DNA of 38,211 nt, taken from the IMG/VR virus record IMGVR_UViG_3300008116_000430, positions 1 to 38,211 of that record. One strand, given 5' to 3'. Under the pieces are notes generated by a model. The model saw nothing but the letters and a program-made list of their open reading frames with translations, was not told the DNA's origin and searched no databases. The DNA comes from a virus. The translations under genes and the position numbers were made by a program. Of this stretch, positions 22,338 to 30,633 are shown one piece after another. Numbering within the stretch: position 1 is the stretch's first letter; each line of letters starts with the position of its first letter.

Positions 22338-22630
22338 TTACGAGTTTTTAAACTGTCGATGATATTACCAATCCTTTCTTGTCTTGTAACATCCATCAAC
22401 TCTCTATCGGTTGATTGAATCATTCTTCTCTCCGCCTCCAAACCTTCGATTTTGATTTCTTTTCTCAATTCGATAGCCAAAGAGTCAATTCTCTCATTAT
22501 TTTTTAAGGATACATCTTTAACCTTTTCTATACGTGTGTTAGTACTACAGGTTTTGAAAAAGATAATAAGGATGAGAATACTTGAAATTCTAACACCCCA
22601 TGCGTCTAAAAATTCTAATACTTTTTTCAT
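22334..22630 (-). CDS. Small single-segment membrane protein
   Basis: This 98-residue protein has an N-terminal membrane segment (RISSILILIIFFKTC) and a charged helical tail (VKDVSLKNNERIDSLAIEL, EGLEAERRMIQ). The positive-inside rule puts the tail on one side of the membrane as a coiled coil. It opens the virion/lysis-type run after the sigma terminator, 61 bases from the sigma gene's stop, and overlaps the next gene by 4 bases. An envelope or spanin-like accessory protein is possible; no family is recognised. Confidence 0.7.
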   Translation of the reverse strand: MKKVLEFLDAWGVRISSILILIIFFKTCSTNTRIEKVKDVSLKNNERIDSLAIELRKEIKIEGLEAERRMIQSTDRELMDVTRQERIGNIIDSLKTRK

Positions 22631-22650
22631 GATAGTTTTATTATAAAAGT

Positions 22651-22680
22651 AAAAAACCTTCTATTATAATAAATAGAAGG
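22651..22680 (-). terminator. Terminator of the sigma operon
   Basis: On the minus strand a 9-bp perfect stem (CCTTCTATT / AATAGAAGG) with a 6-base AT loop is followed by six Ts. It lies directly after the sigma-factor gene and before the membrane-protein gene at 22630. Confidence 0.85.
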
Positions 22681-22691
22681 TCTTTTATTTT

Positions 22692-23492
22692 TTACATGTA
22701 GTCGAAAAGTACTGAACTTTCGTTTCGTAATTTCCTCAACGCTTTCTCTTTGATTTGTCTTACACGTTCTTTGGTAAGACCAAAATCTGTTCCGATATCT
22801 TCCAATGTTCGTGGAGTACCAGTTAGACCAAAGTAGTCAAGTACGATTACTTTTTCACGTTCGTCCAAAACGTTTAGAAGATTGATTAACTCCGACTTCA
22901 GTACATCTTTGTTGTTGAATACCGCGTCAGGCATGTCAGCGTCTTCATTTTTAATAATATCGACAAGTGTATCACCTTCCTCATTGATATTCATATCAAG
23001 GTCAATAATCGAAGGTAACATCTCAAACTTCTCATCCAACTTACCACCCTTTGACTCAACCTCTTTCTTTGCTCGTTGTAGGTCCTGTACAACATTTACT
23101 GGTAGTCGGATTGTACGAGCATTGTCGTTAAGAGATTGAAGGATTGATTGTTTAACCCACCACACTGCGTATGATATGAAACGAAGATTTTTACTCCAAT
23201 CAAAGTTATGGATAGCTTTCATAAGACCCAAGTTACCTTCGGCAATGAGGTCAGGGAAATCTAATCCTTGATTCTGATATTGTTTGGCCACGGTAATTAC
23301 AAAACGTAAGTTACCAATCAACAATTCTTTTTCAATTTCTTTACGTTCCTTATCTGTAATGTTTTCAGACAACATTCTTGAGGCGAGCTCACGCTCACGT
23401 TCGGGAGACATTACCTTTATTTTGCGAATGTCTTTGAGGTAATATTGAATTTCTTCTTGGTTAATAGGAATACCTGTGTTTTTGTCTTTCAT
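22692..23492 (-). CDS. Sigma-70 family RNA polymerase sigma factor (RpoD-like)
   Basis: This 266-residue protein has regions 1.2 to 4 of a primary sigma. YYLKDIRKIKVMSPERERELA is 1.2, and LRFVITVAKQYQNQGLDFPDLIAEGN lies in 2.1-2.2 with NLGLMKAIHNFDW. FISYAVWWVKQSILQSL is 2.3-2.4, TIRLPVNVV starts region 3, and LEDIGTDFGLTKERVRQIKEKALRKLR is the 4.2 helix-turn-helix. Region 1.1 is absent, as in Bacteroidota RpoD, which it closely resembles. It redirects RNA polymerase to promoters. T4-like phages usually carry a small gp55 instead. It overlaps the upstream gene in an ATGA and has its own terminator. Confidence 0.95.
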   Translation of the reverse strand: MKDKNTGIPINQEEIQYYLKDIRKIKVMSPERERELASRMLSENITDKERKEIEKELLIGNLRFVITVAKQYQNQGLDFPDLIAEGNLGLMKAIHNFDWSKNLRFISYAVWWVKQSILQSLNDNARTIRLPVNVVQDLQRAKKEVESKGGKLDEKFEMLPSIIDLDMNINEEGDTLVDIIKNEDADMPDAVFNNKDVLKSELINLLNVLDEREKVIVLDYFGLTGTPRTLEDIGTDFGLTKERVRQIKEKALRKLRNESSVLFDYM

Positions 23493-23986
23493 ATATTGTT
23501 TGCGTAATTATCTAATTGTTTTTTTTCTTTATCTGTTAGTGAATATATCCCTTGGGTATTAATCTTATCCAAGATTTCGTCCAAAGTTAATTCTTTTTCT
23601 TCAACTTTCTTATTCAATAAGTCTCTTAATTTACTAACATCGATATCAAATTCTTCCTCCTCTTCAAATTCTATCACTTCTTCATTTTCATTCACCTCTT
23701 CATTATTGAAGAACATTTGGTAAATTCCTTTAGCCATGTTAGCGGAGTTTATGTCGCTGACATTTTCTAATAGAACATAGATTGTGTTCTTTTCTCCAAA
23801 AATTGGTGAGAAAATTTGATGTAGTTTCTTTTGGGCCAGAATACTCTTGAACAGTATTGTTATGGAGTCATCGGTTACATGGTATTGTACCTCATGAATT
23901 TTTTCTTCTCCTGTAATTTTTTCGCAAATATCGATTGCCGACACTTCGTTCATATTTTTTCCGAATACAATTAATAAGTAGTTCAT
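23489..23986 (-). CDS. Acidic protein co-transcribed with sigma, DUF6576-like end
   Basis: About 165 residues from the ATG at 23986 (MNYLLIVFGKNMNEV); a TTG start at 24004 would overlap the promoter's -7 box and is rejected. A beta-rich N-terminal domain (about 1-90) is followed by a very acidic linker (EVIEFEEEEEFDID). The C-terminal helices (LDEILDKINTQGIYSLTDKEKKQL in two parts) resemble the DUF6576 tail found in Bacteroidota proteins. It is followed by the sigma gene with an ATGA overlap, so it is made with sigma. It could regulate sigma, but this is inference. Confidence 0.7.
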   Translation of the reverse strand: MNYLLIVFGKNMNEVSAIDICEKITGEEKIHEVQYHVTDDSITILFKSILAQKKLHQIFSPIFGEKNTIYVLLENVSDINSANMAKGIYQMFFNNEEVNENEEVIEFEEEEEFDIDVSKLRDLLNKKVEEKELTLDEILDKINTQGIYSLTDKEKKQLDNYANNI

Positions 23987-24001
23987 ATGATTAATTTTTG
24001 A

Positions 24002-24032
24002 CAAAGATACTCAAACTTTTCAATTACACAAA
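24002..24032 (-). promoter_or_regulatory. Host-type promoter of the sigma operon
   Basis: On the minus strand TTTG (24032-24029), a 19-base spacer and TATCTTTG (24009-24002) match the Bacteroidota consensus. The ATG at 23986 follows after 15 bases. The -33 box sits at the very end of the gp46 gene region. Confidence 0.8.
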
Positions 24033-26405
24033 TTATTGTGACACGTAGCTAATATTTTCTTCCTTTCTAATCCTGATAACATTATCCGACCAGTTGGTAA
24101 CTAATGGATTGTGAGTTATTAAGAAAATTTTTTCAAAATAATCTTTGATTTTTGTGAAAAATTCTGAAACCATTTCAAGATTATCATTAGATATTTTACC
24201 AAAAACTTCATCAAAAACTATGATATTTGGTTTTGGTAATGAACATATCTTACTTAATACCGCTCTTAACGCCAGCGATGCTATTGTACGTTCATACCCT
24301 GACCCTGATGACATAAGTTTTTCAACTTGGGTATTGTTATCAACCATGATGAATTCAACCTCATTCTTTTCATTAATTTGAATTTCCAATCTGAAATGAC
24401 AACTGTTTTCTAAAAGTCTTTGAAGTTCAGAGTTGATAAGTGGCATCATGGTTTTCATGATAATCTTTGAAATTCCGTTCTTACCATAAATCTCCAAATA
24501 AACTTTATAGATTTTTTCTCTCTCCGCTTCTTGCTTTATCTTCTCAATAATCTTATTGTTATTATCAATCTTATCATTAAGTTTTTCAATGTCAAAGTTG
24601 AGACGAGTTAACTCATTATTAACTGACGTTTTTTGATTTTCCAAATCGTCAAGTCTCATATTGGCTTTGAGGAGTTGTTCTTCAATTTTGGTATTTTCTT
24701 GAATTTTGTCTTGGGCCTCTTCGTACTTTTTCAATTTGTCATGGAGTTTCTCAATTTTCATATCAAAACTTTCAATGCTCAAGTCGAGTTTTTCTTTGAC
24801 TAGTTTATTCTTTTCGTATTCATCAAATTCTTTTTTAAGTCTAACAAATGTTTGTTCTGTGCTGGTTAAAACCTGCATTGTGGTATAAATTTGGTCTTTT
24901 TGCTGGATATAACCATCAAGTTCGGCAATTTTAGATTGTGTAATTGAGGCCATCATTAAGTCAATTCCACAGTGTTCACATTTTATTCCACCTTCAACAG
25001 AACTCTTTAATTCTTCAATTGATTTAATCTTACTTTCAACCTCAACCATTTGTTTAAATGATTTGTTGTATTCATCTTTAACTTTATCGTGTTTGTCTTC
25101 GTGATAATACTTGGATGGTTCAACAACTTTGACTTCAGATAATTGTTTAACCACAACATCTTTCTTGAAGTTTAGGTCGGCAATCTCGGACTTAACTTGA
25201 GCCGGTTGTACCATACTAATCTCTTTATCAATATCGGTGTGTTTGTTCTTTAACAACCCATCACGATATTCTTGACCTTTGATAATTCTGTTCTGAACAT
25301 CAATTAATTCACTCTGTCTCTCACCAATGGTATTCTTATGTTCTTGAATACCGTTTTTACAATTCTCAATTTCAGTTTTCAATTGCTCACTATTATGAAC
25401 ATTTGAAATCATTGATTTTGAAAACTCACTGAACACTTCCTTCGCAGCGTCTTCCTTACGTTTTAGAAACTCAAGACCCATAAATCGTGATAACACTTGA
25501 CCACGAGCTGTTGGTTTAGAGTCAATCAAATCCTCAAGATTAGTTGCCGTTGTAAGGATAGTCATAAGAAAATCTTCCTTTGACCCAATAGAATTCTTGA
25601 TAAACGTTTCAGTCTCACGTCTTTGCTCACCAGTGAAATTCATAAGACTACCATCAGATAGTTTCTTAAAGAAGTCTAGCTCGGTCTTAACATTCCAATC
25701 ACCAGCTTTAGACTTCTTACGTTCAATGTTACGAACAATAATGTATTCATCACCATCAATAATGATTTCACCTTTGACAGATACCTTGTTCTTATCCGTG
25801 AAACGATTGAATACCTCTTCAGCCTTTGATGTCTTGGTAGTCTCATTGAAGAATAGGAACAATAACAAGTCAACCGACAATACGGTCTTACCTCCAAAGT
25901 TTGGTGGGTTAGACTCAATCACCGTGATACCATCACACTTTGTGAAATCAACAACTTGATTTTCCCCATATGATAGAAAGTTAGAGAACTCTATTTTTTT
26001 GATATACCACCGTTTGAATGGTGTTACTTCAGAGTCATCCATCGCCAACTTACTATCAACAATACCATCCAACTTATAAATTTCATCATAAAGGTTATCA
26101 TTACCCTTATTAGTTAAAAAAGACTTCATTAATTCAAGTTGATAATTCTTATCCAATACATTGAATGAAATATCAACTGTCTGAACGGTCTCATCAGATG
26201 TCTTTGTCTTGGTTATGACATTAACATTTGTTGATAGATACTTCTTTTGAAAATAATGTCTTACGCTTTTTATCTTTTCTTGCGTGATATTTTCAGCATA
26301 ATCCTCCCATACGACCTGTATGTATGGATTATCAAGCGAATTAGTATCTAACTTATGAATCATTTTTTTATAGTTGAAATTTGGTGGGGGATTAAACAAA
26401 TCCAT
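24033..26405 (-). CDS. 46: SbcC/Rad50-like ATPase, T4 gp46 homologue
   Basis: This 790-residue protein is an SMC-type ATPase. FSNFLSYGENQVVDF leads to a noncanonical P-loop, SNPPNFGGKTVL (about 164-176). Long coiled coils flank a zinc hook (CEHC, around residue 476). The signature SSGSGYERTIASLALR is followed by Walker B IIVFDEVFGKIS (around 732) and a switch His in ITHN. With gp47 it forms the nuclease complex for recombination-dependent replication and host DNA degradation. A roughly 130-residue N-terminal extension precedes the ATPase core and is longer than usual. It lies downstream of gp47, separated by three small genes. Confidence 0.93.
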   Translation of the reverse strand: MDLFNPPPNFNYKKMIHKLDTNSLDNPYIQVVWEDYAENITQEKIKSVRHYFQKKYLSTNVNVITKTKTSDETVQTVDISFNVLDKNYQLELMKSFLTNKGNDNLYDEIYKLDGIVDSKLAMDDSEVTPFKRWYIKKIEFSNFLSYGENQVVDFTKCDGITVIESNPPNFGGKTVLSVDLLLFLFFNETTKTSKAEEVFNRFTDKNKVSVKGEIIIDGDEYIIVRNIERKKSKAGDWNVKTELDFFKKLSDGSLMNFTGEQRRETETFIKNSIGSKEDFLMTILTTATNLEDLIDSKPTARGQVLSRFMGLEFLKRKEDAAKEVFSEFSKSMISNVHNSEQLKTEIENCKNGIQEHKNTIGERQSELIDVQNRIIKGQEYRDGLLKNKHTDIDKEISMVQPAQVKSEIADLNFKKDVVVKQLSEVKVVEPSKYYHEDKHDKVKDEYNKSFKQMVEVESKIKSIEELKSSVEGGIKCEHCGIDLMMASITQSKIAELDGYIQQKDQIYTTMQVLTSTEQTFVRLKKEFDEYEKNKLVKEKLDLSIESFDMKIEKLHDKLKKYEEAQDKIQENTKIEEQLLKANMRLDDLENQKTSVNNELTRLNFDIEKLNDKIDNNNKIIEKIKQEAEREKIYKVYLEIYGKNGISKIIMKTMMPLINSELQRLLENSCHFRLEIQINEKNEVEFIMVDNNTQVEKLMSSGSGYERTIASLALRAVLSKICSLPKPNIIVFDEVFGKISNDNLEMVSEFFTKIKDYFEKIFLITHNPLVTNWSDNVIRIRKEENISYVSQ

Positions 26406-26406
26406 T

Positions 26407-26595
26407 TTATTGTTGTGTCACAACAGTCGCCTCTTCTACTTCGGTCATTGCCGACATTTCACTTTGCATTTCCGCAAATTTCTTGGAAAGCATTTCGGTG
26501 TATTCGGTTTCCATTTTACGACGAATTCCTTTAATCATGTTGTTACGATTTTGAACCTTCTGTTTGTGGTTCTTTCTGTTTCTTGACTTTGGCAT
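26407..26595 (-). CDS. Small basic helical protein
   Basis: This 62-residue protein has a strongly basic start (MPKSRNRKNHKQKVQNRNN) and a long charged helix (RRKMETEYTEMLSKKFAEM). The basic end could bind nucleic acid. It ends 1 base before the gp46 ATG and lies between genes 47 and 46 as small genes do in T4. The function is unknown. Confidence 0.7.
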   Translation of the reverse strand: MPKSRNRKNHKQKVQNRNNMIKGIRRKMETEYTEMLSKKFAEMQSEMSAMTEVEEATVVTQQ

Positions 26596-26614
26596 AATAT
26601 ATAAATTTTAAAAA

Positions 26615-26965
26615 TTACTTTGCTGGTCGGTTTTCTTCAAACCATTCTATAACACTGTTGATTGCCCACACCGCACCTGACGCCATCAATCCATCAAAGA
26701 ACCAAGATACGAAAGGCGATGCTCCCAAAAAATAGTATGAGGGAGAAAATATGAACAATCCCAAAAAGAAACCTACCCAAGTAGAACAACACATCATACA
26801 TGACAATATGCCAGATATGAATGAAAAAATTGGTGCTATACCGGGAATATGAGAGTTTCCAATTAACTCAATTCTTTTTCTCATTCCGGCAAATATACTA
26901 CCATAAACCATAATGTTGGTGAATCCGTACGCCAACACAAACCATGCAATTAAATAAGTCATCAT
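26615..26965 (-). CDS. Small polytopic membrane protein
   Basis: This 116-residue protein has three or four hydrophobic segments (TYLIAWFVLAYGFTNIMVYG, IAPIFSFISGILSCMMCC, FFLGLFIFSPSYYFLG, GLMASGAVWAINSVI). It ends in EWFEENRPAK. CMMCC is a notable Cys cluster. It overlaps the stop of the upstream gene by 4 bases, so it is in the gp47-gp46 transcript. The function is unknown; a membrane anchor for a replication or superinfection function is possible. Confidence 0.7.
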   Translation of the reverse strand: MMTYLIAWFVLAYGFTNIMVYGSIFAGMRKRIELIGNSHIPGIAPIFSFISGILSCMMCCSTWVGFFLGLFIFSPSYYFLGASPFVSWFFDGLMASGAVWAINSVIEWFEENRPAK

Positions 26966-27414
26966 AATCTTTCTTTTATATTTGAATTTTTTAGATAAAA
27001 AGCATAAGAAGTTTTTGTGAGATTCTCAAGCTCGTCTATCTTTTTGTTTAAATTTTCTATTTCTTTGTTTTTGTCACCAATTTGTCGATTCAATTCCATG
27101 AGTGATTGTTGAAGTTTCCCACATTCAACTTCTTTTTGATTTTCAAGTTTTCCCTTGAGCACGTAAATCTCATTCTGTAGTTCTTCAATTTTAGAACTAT
27201 CCTCAACAATAACCTTCTTCTCAAGTTCTCTCTCGATAATATCAGGTAGTTGTCCTTGATTCAATAACCCGTACTTCTCTATATAATAACCTTTACGAAA
27301 ACAAAGTTTAGCAAAATCATCGACCATTTCAATGTCATTCAATTTACAGAATGACATCAAATCATTATGGTCTTGATTACTTAACTCAATAATTAACGAG
27401 CTTTTCTGTTCCAT
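26962..27414 (-). CDS. Coiled-coil protein between genes 47 and 46
   Basis: This 150-residue protein has a small N-terminal region (LIIELSNQDHNDLMSFCKL, FAKLCFRKGYYIEKYGLL) and then a coiled coil from about residue 70 to 130 (SSKIEELQNEIYVLKGKLE, MELNRQIGDKNKEIENLNK). The N-terminal part recalls small DNA-binding helical folds, but no family is clear. It overlaps gp47 by 29 bases and the next gene by 4, so all are co-expressed. Confidence 0.7.
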   Translation of the reverse strand: MEQKSSLIIELSNQDHNDLMSFCKLNDIEMVDDFAKLCFRKGYYIEKYGLLNQGQLPDIIERELEKKVIVEDSSKIEELQNEIYVLKGKLENQKEVECGKLQQSLMELNRQIGDKNKEIENLNKKIDELENLTKTSYAFYLKNSNIKERL

Positions 27415-28165
27415 GTTCTAATTCTTCAAATGAGTTAATTCTAAATGATAAAAATGGTCTTGGATTAACCAAATCTACGGTGAGATATTCATCTTTTTCA
27501 ACGTCATAAATACCATACCCGTGTTTAGTAATTGTTTCACCATAGTTCTGACAAATGGTTGAGCCAATCATGTACGCCTTCTTATTACCAGGTATATCGA
27601 ATATCTGACGCTTATGTATGTCTCCACACAAAACAAGGTCACAACCCTCAAATTTAGATGCCTCAAACCCGTCCTCAAACTTAAATCCCAAATTGGTAGT
27701 AAGTCCTTGTACCGGTCCATGAAACAAACCAATCTTTACCCTATCCGATTTTTCAATGTCTGGTGGTATGTTGTGGTCCATAAGTGAGTAAACACACCAA
27801 TCAATATTTTCATCTTTATAAACACCTCTGTTCTTGTAATAAATAATATTATCATTACGAAGTGAATCAACCACAGGTGTCAAAGCATCCAATCTTTCCA
27901 TATTGTTTTCAAGGAAATCGTGGTTGCCGGGTATCAATATTGTTTTAGCAATCTTTGAACACTCTGTCAGCACCCAAGCAACAAACTCAACGAGCTCTGG
28001 TGTCATTTGATTTTTAGAATGTACAAGGTCACCAGTGAAAACAATTCGGTCAGGAGCGATTTGTTCCCATTGCTCAAACGCATCAACCATTATCTTACGA
28101 TACAGGTCGTGGTCTTTGAATAACCTAACGTGTAGGTCACTGAAGTGAATTAGTTTTTTAATCAT
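27386..28165 (-). CDS. 47: SbcD/Mre11-like nuclease, T4 gp47 homologue
   Basis: About 259 residues from the ATG at 28165 (MIKKLIHFSDLHVRLF); an in-frame ATG at 28180 overlaps the upstream gene and adds five residues. All phosphoesterase motifs are present: FSDLH, VFTGDLVHS, IPGNHDF, LFHG and CGDIHKRQ, binding two metal ions. The length is shorter than full Mre11 because the capping and Rad50-binding regions are small, as in gp47. With gp46 it resects DNA ends and helps degrade host DNA. It overlaps the next gene by 29 bases. Confidence 0.93.
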   Translation of the reverse strand: MIKKLIHFSDLHVRLFKDHDLYRKIMVDAFEQWEQIAPDRIVFTGDLVHSKNQMTPELVEFVAWVLTECSKIAKTILIPGNHDFLENNMERLDALTPVVDSLRNDNIIYYKNRGVYKDENIDWCVYSLMDHNIPPDIEKSDRVKIGLFHGPVQGLTTNLGFKFEDGFEASKFEGCDLVLCGDIHKRQIFDIPGNKKAYMIGSTICQNYGETITKHGYGIYDVEKDEYLTVDLVNPRPFLSFRINSFEELEHGTEKLVNY

Positions 28166-28166
28166 G

Positions 28167-28382
28167 TTAATCTTTTTCAAACAATGCGAAGTCTTTATTT
28201 ACGTGACCACATTTACCACACATATAGGTGGGAAAAGGAACAAGAGTGTCTTCAGAACTACCTGTGTATAGTTTTGATACTCTTTTGATTAGAACCACTT
28301 CCTTAAAATATTCATTACTACAGCTTTCACAAACTTCGGTGGGTTGTCCTTTCAAATCAATTTTTGGTGATAAATCTTCCAT
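28167..28382 (-). CDS. Small zinc-ribbon protein
   Basis: This 71-residue protein has two Cys pairs: CESC near residue 18 and CGKC near 54, a zinc-ribbon spacing. It is mostly polar (MEDLSPKIDLKGQPTEV) with a hydrophobic core (FKEVVLIKRV, FPTYMCG). It begins the transcript that runs through gp47 and gp46, 1 base before the gp47 ATG. It may bind DNA or a protein partner of the recombination complex, but that is inference. Confidence 0.7.
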   Translation of the reverse strand: MEDLSPKIDLKGQPTEVCESCSNEYFKEVVLIKRVSKLYTGSSEDTLVPFPTYMCGKCGHVNKDFALFEKD

Positions 28383-28393
28383 AACTTTTTTTT

Positions 28394-28426
28394 CAAAAGT
28401 TAGGTGAAAAAAACTTCATAATCAAA
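28394..28426 (-). promoter_or_regulatory. Near-consensus host-type promoter for the 47-46 operon
   Basis: On the minus strand TTTG (28426-28423), a 20-base spacer and TAACTTTTG (28402-28394) fit the consensus except for one extra base inside the -7 box. The ATG at 28382 follows after 11 bases. Confidence 0.5.
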
Positions 28427-28428
28427 TA

Positions 28429-29550
28429 TTACCAAGGAGCCATTGCGAATCTTCTCCAAACCGCAAGACTAATTTTTATATAAATTCCTTCACTATCCCA
28501 ACACACAGTTCCAACAGGTATATTAATTTCAAAAGTTGGTGGGGTATAAGATGTTCTCAATCGTAAGTTACGAAATCCAGAAGTTTGTCTATTAGCATTT
28601 ACACCGTTAATGTCAACTAATGAAGTTGGTGATAAATTTTTAAGCCCAAAACCTATAAAACCTTTAGTACCCGGATTACCATCTATATGAATATGCGGAG
28701 TTGGGTAATCTTCTTGGGGTCCGGCACAGGAATTATAATCACATCCCAAATAAAATCTTATAAATCCTGTACCATCTAACGCTGTTGATATTATATTCAA
28801 ACCATTAGAGTGTGTTGTTGTCGATAAAAAAGAATCTGAGGCCTCTCCATAATATCCCAAAGTATTGTCAAACTGACCTACAATTCCCATGACCGCACCA
28901 ACTTTATTACTACTATCCAAACCAGGTGTTATTACGGCCATTGCAGTTGAGTTACTATTGTTGGGGCTATTCATTAATGGCTCCTGAACATCTTTAAAAG
29001 TACCTTGTGAGAAATTATCATAAAAATACCAACCAGACCTTCTATTTTTGCTCAAAAAACTAAAACTAACCGGGGTGTCAATTGTATTAGTATTTAGAAT
29101 TAGTTTTGTACAGTTAAATAAAATACCTCCGTTTTCGTTGTTGTTAGCTTGGGTTGTGTGGAATACAGTAAATCCCGAAATTCCGGAAAGTCTACCAAAA
29201 TAAGTTCGTGCATTGTTTATTGCAATCGGTTGTATATTGATATTTTCGACACATGGATGTACGTTATTAAGATATAAATTAGTTATGCAACTATTAGACC
29301 CTCCGCTAAAAATACTTACGTTTTGTATTTGTAATGACAGTGAACCTGACTGACCAAATAAATTTATAGTATTGGCCGATGGAACATATTCTCCGCCAGT
29401 CAAACAACATGCCTCTGCATCTATAAGTTGAGCAATAGTTACTTTATAAGATGAGCCGTTTTCACTTTGGAATTGGTCATCTCTTGCGATATGAACTATA
29501 TCATTTAACTCAACCGTATTAGCCTTTATTTGTTCTGTTAGTATTGCCAT
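28429..29550 (-). CDS. Tail-fibre or baseplate-type protein, paralogue 2
   Basis: This 373-residue protein is a paralogue of the gene at 29563. Both start with DIVHIARDD...GSSYKVTIAQL...CCL, then INNLYLNNVHPC or a close form with NINIQP, and end with PTSLVDI...LRLRTSYTPP...VGTVCWDSEGIYIKI. The middle is beta-rich and Ser/Asn/Gly-rich without membrane segments. Shared small Cys positions and the repeated architecture fit a virion fibre or baseplate protein. Which ligand it binds is not visible. It is 12 bases after its paralogue and forms one transcript with it. Confidence 0.75.
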   Translation of the reverse strand: MAILTEQIKANTVELNDIVHIARDDQFQSENGSSYKVTIAQLIDAEACCLTGGEYVPSANTINLFGQSGSLSLQIQNVSIFSGGSNSCITNLYLNNVHPCVENINIQPIAINNARTYFGRLSGISGFTVFHTTQANNNENGGILFNCTKLILNTNTIDTPVSFSFLSKNRRSGWYFYDNFSQGTFKDVQEPLMNSPNNSNSTAMAVITPGLDSSNKVGAVMGIVGQFDNTLGYYGEASDSFLSTTTHSNGLNIISTALDGTGFIRFYLGCDYNSCAGPQEDYPTPHIHIDGNPGTKGFIGFGLKNLSPTSLVDINGVNANRQTSGFRNLRLRTSYTPPTFEINIPVGTVCWDSEGIYIKISLAVWRRFAMAPW

Positions 29551-29562
29551 AATTTTATTAAA

Positions 29563-30615
29563 TTAGAAGAATGAACCTAAAAATCCTCTTACCCAACCAG
29601 TATTGGTTTTCAAATAAATGTAAGGTGTCGCACCATCAAGACCCCAACAAATATCACCAACATTACCATTAGGGTCAGAAGCGCTTGTTGGTATGTAGGT
29701 CGTTCTTAATCTTAATTGGTCATAACCGGTCGTTCCGCTTATGTCGACCAATGAAGTTGGACTCGTATTCCCTTGACCTATACCCATATATCCTCTAGTC
29801 GCCCCACTTCCTTGAATATGTACGTGTGGTTGGTAATTTGCATCCACAGGGCTGATACCGGCATAAAATCTTATATAATCTTCTGTGGCTCTTACTGTTT
29901 CATCAGGGGTTACTTGACTTATAATGTTTATTCCATTAGCATAGGTTGATGAAAACAATGCGGTTTCTCCTTGAGCCCCTATAAAGTCATAGTCTGGATT
30001 ATTAAAACCTCTTGCGGTAAGAGCAATACCCCAACTTCCTTGTGAGAATGCCCCATATTGGATTGATAATGATGAATCTCCTGAATATGTCAAACTATGT
30101 AAAGATGGAGTTGTCGCATTACTATCATCATAAAATAATCTACTTCGTCTATCAAAACTATAAAAGTCTAATGTATATTCAGGGGTATTTGTATTTAATC
30201 CTAACCTTGTAGCCGGTGTGGTATCGGTAACTAAATCAACTGTGAATCCGCTGGCCCCACTTAAAGCCCCAAAGAAAACTTTTCCTTGGCTCTGCGGTTG
30301 CACATTAATATTAACAGAACATGGCCATATATTATTAACATACAAATTATTAATACAATTACCTGAACCTCCAGTAAATGACAATCCTGTTACGGTAAAT
30401 GCGGTACCTCCTGAAGCGTTATTAAAAGTAATTGTTCCTTGATTAAAAGTTGCGGAGCTTAAACAACATCCTGCGGTAAGCTCAAATATTTGATTAATTT
30501 CGGCTTTATATGATGAACCAGCAGGGTTTCCTTGTGAGGTATCACCTGTTTTTACAATATGTATTAAGTCAGTTGGTAGAACACTTACCGCTTGTTGTCT
30601 GTCAGTTAAAAACAT
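29563..30615 (-). CDS. Tail-fibre or baseplate-type protein, paralogue 1
   Basis: This 350-residue protein has the same ends as its neighbour: DLIHIVKTGD...GSSYKAEINQI...CCL, INNLYVNNIWPCSVNINVQP, and PTSLVDISG...LRLRTTYIP...GDICWGLDGATPYIYLKT. The C-terminal 75 residues are the most alike, while the middle (about 120-260) diverges, which suggests duplication followed by divergence of a surface-exposed part. The gene starts 18 bases after the small upstream gene, which has the promoter. A GGAGG lies 25 bases before the ATG, too far for a normal ribosome-binding site. Confidence 0.75.
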   Translation of the reverse strand: MFLTDRQQAVSVLPTDLIHIVKTGDTSQGNPAGSSYKAEINQIFELTAGCCLSSATFNQGTITFNNASGGTAFTVTGLSFTGGSGNCINNLYVNNIWPCSVNINVQPQSQGKVFFGALSGASGFTVDLVTDTTPATRLGLNTNTPEYTLDFYSFDRRSRLFYDDSNATTPSLHSLTYSGDSSLSIQYGAFSQGSWGIALTARGFNNPDYDFIGAQGETALFSSTYANGINIISQVTPDETVRATEDYIRFYAGISPVDANYQPHVHIQGSGATRGYMGIGQGNTSPTSLVDISGTTGYDQLRLRTTYIPTSASDPNGNVGDICWGLDGATPYIYLKTNTGWVRGFLGSFF

Positions 30616-30633
30616 GTTATTTACATTATAATT

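Noticed and set aside
24002-24004. TTG start for the gene before sigma
   Set aside because: It overlaps the -7 box of a consensus promoter; the ATG at 23986 is the sensible start.
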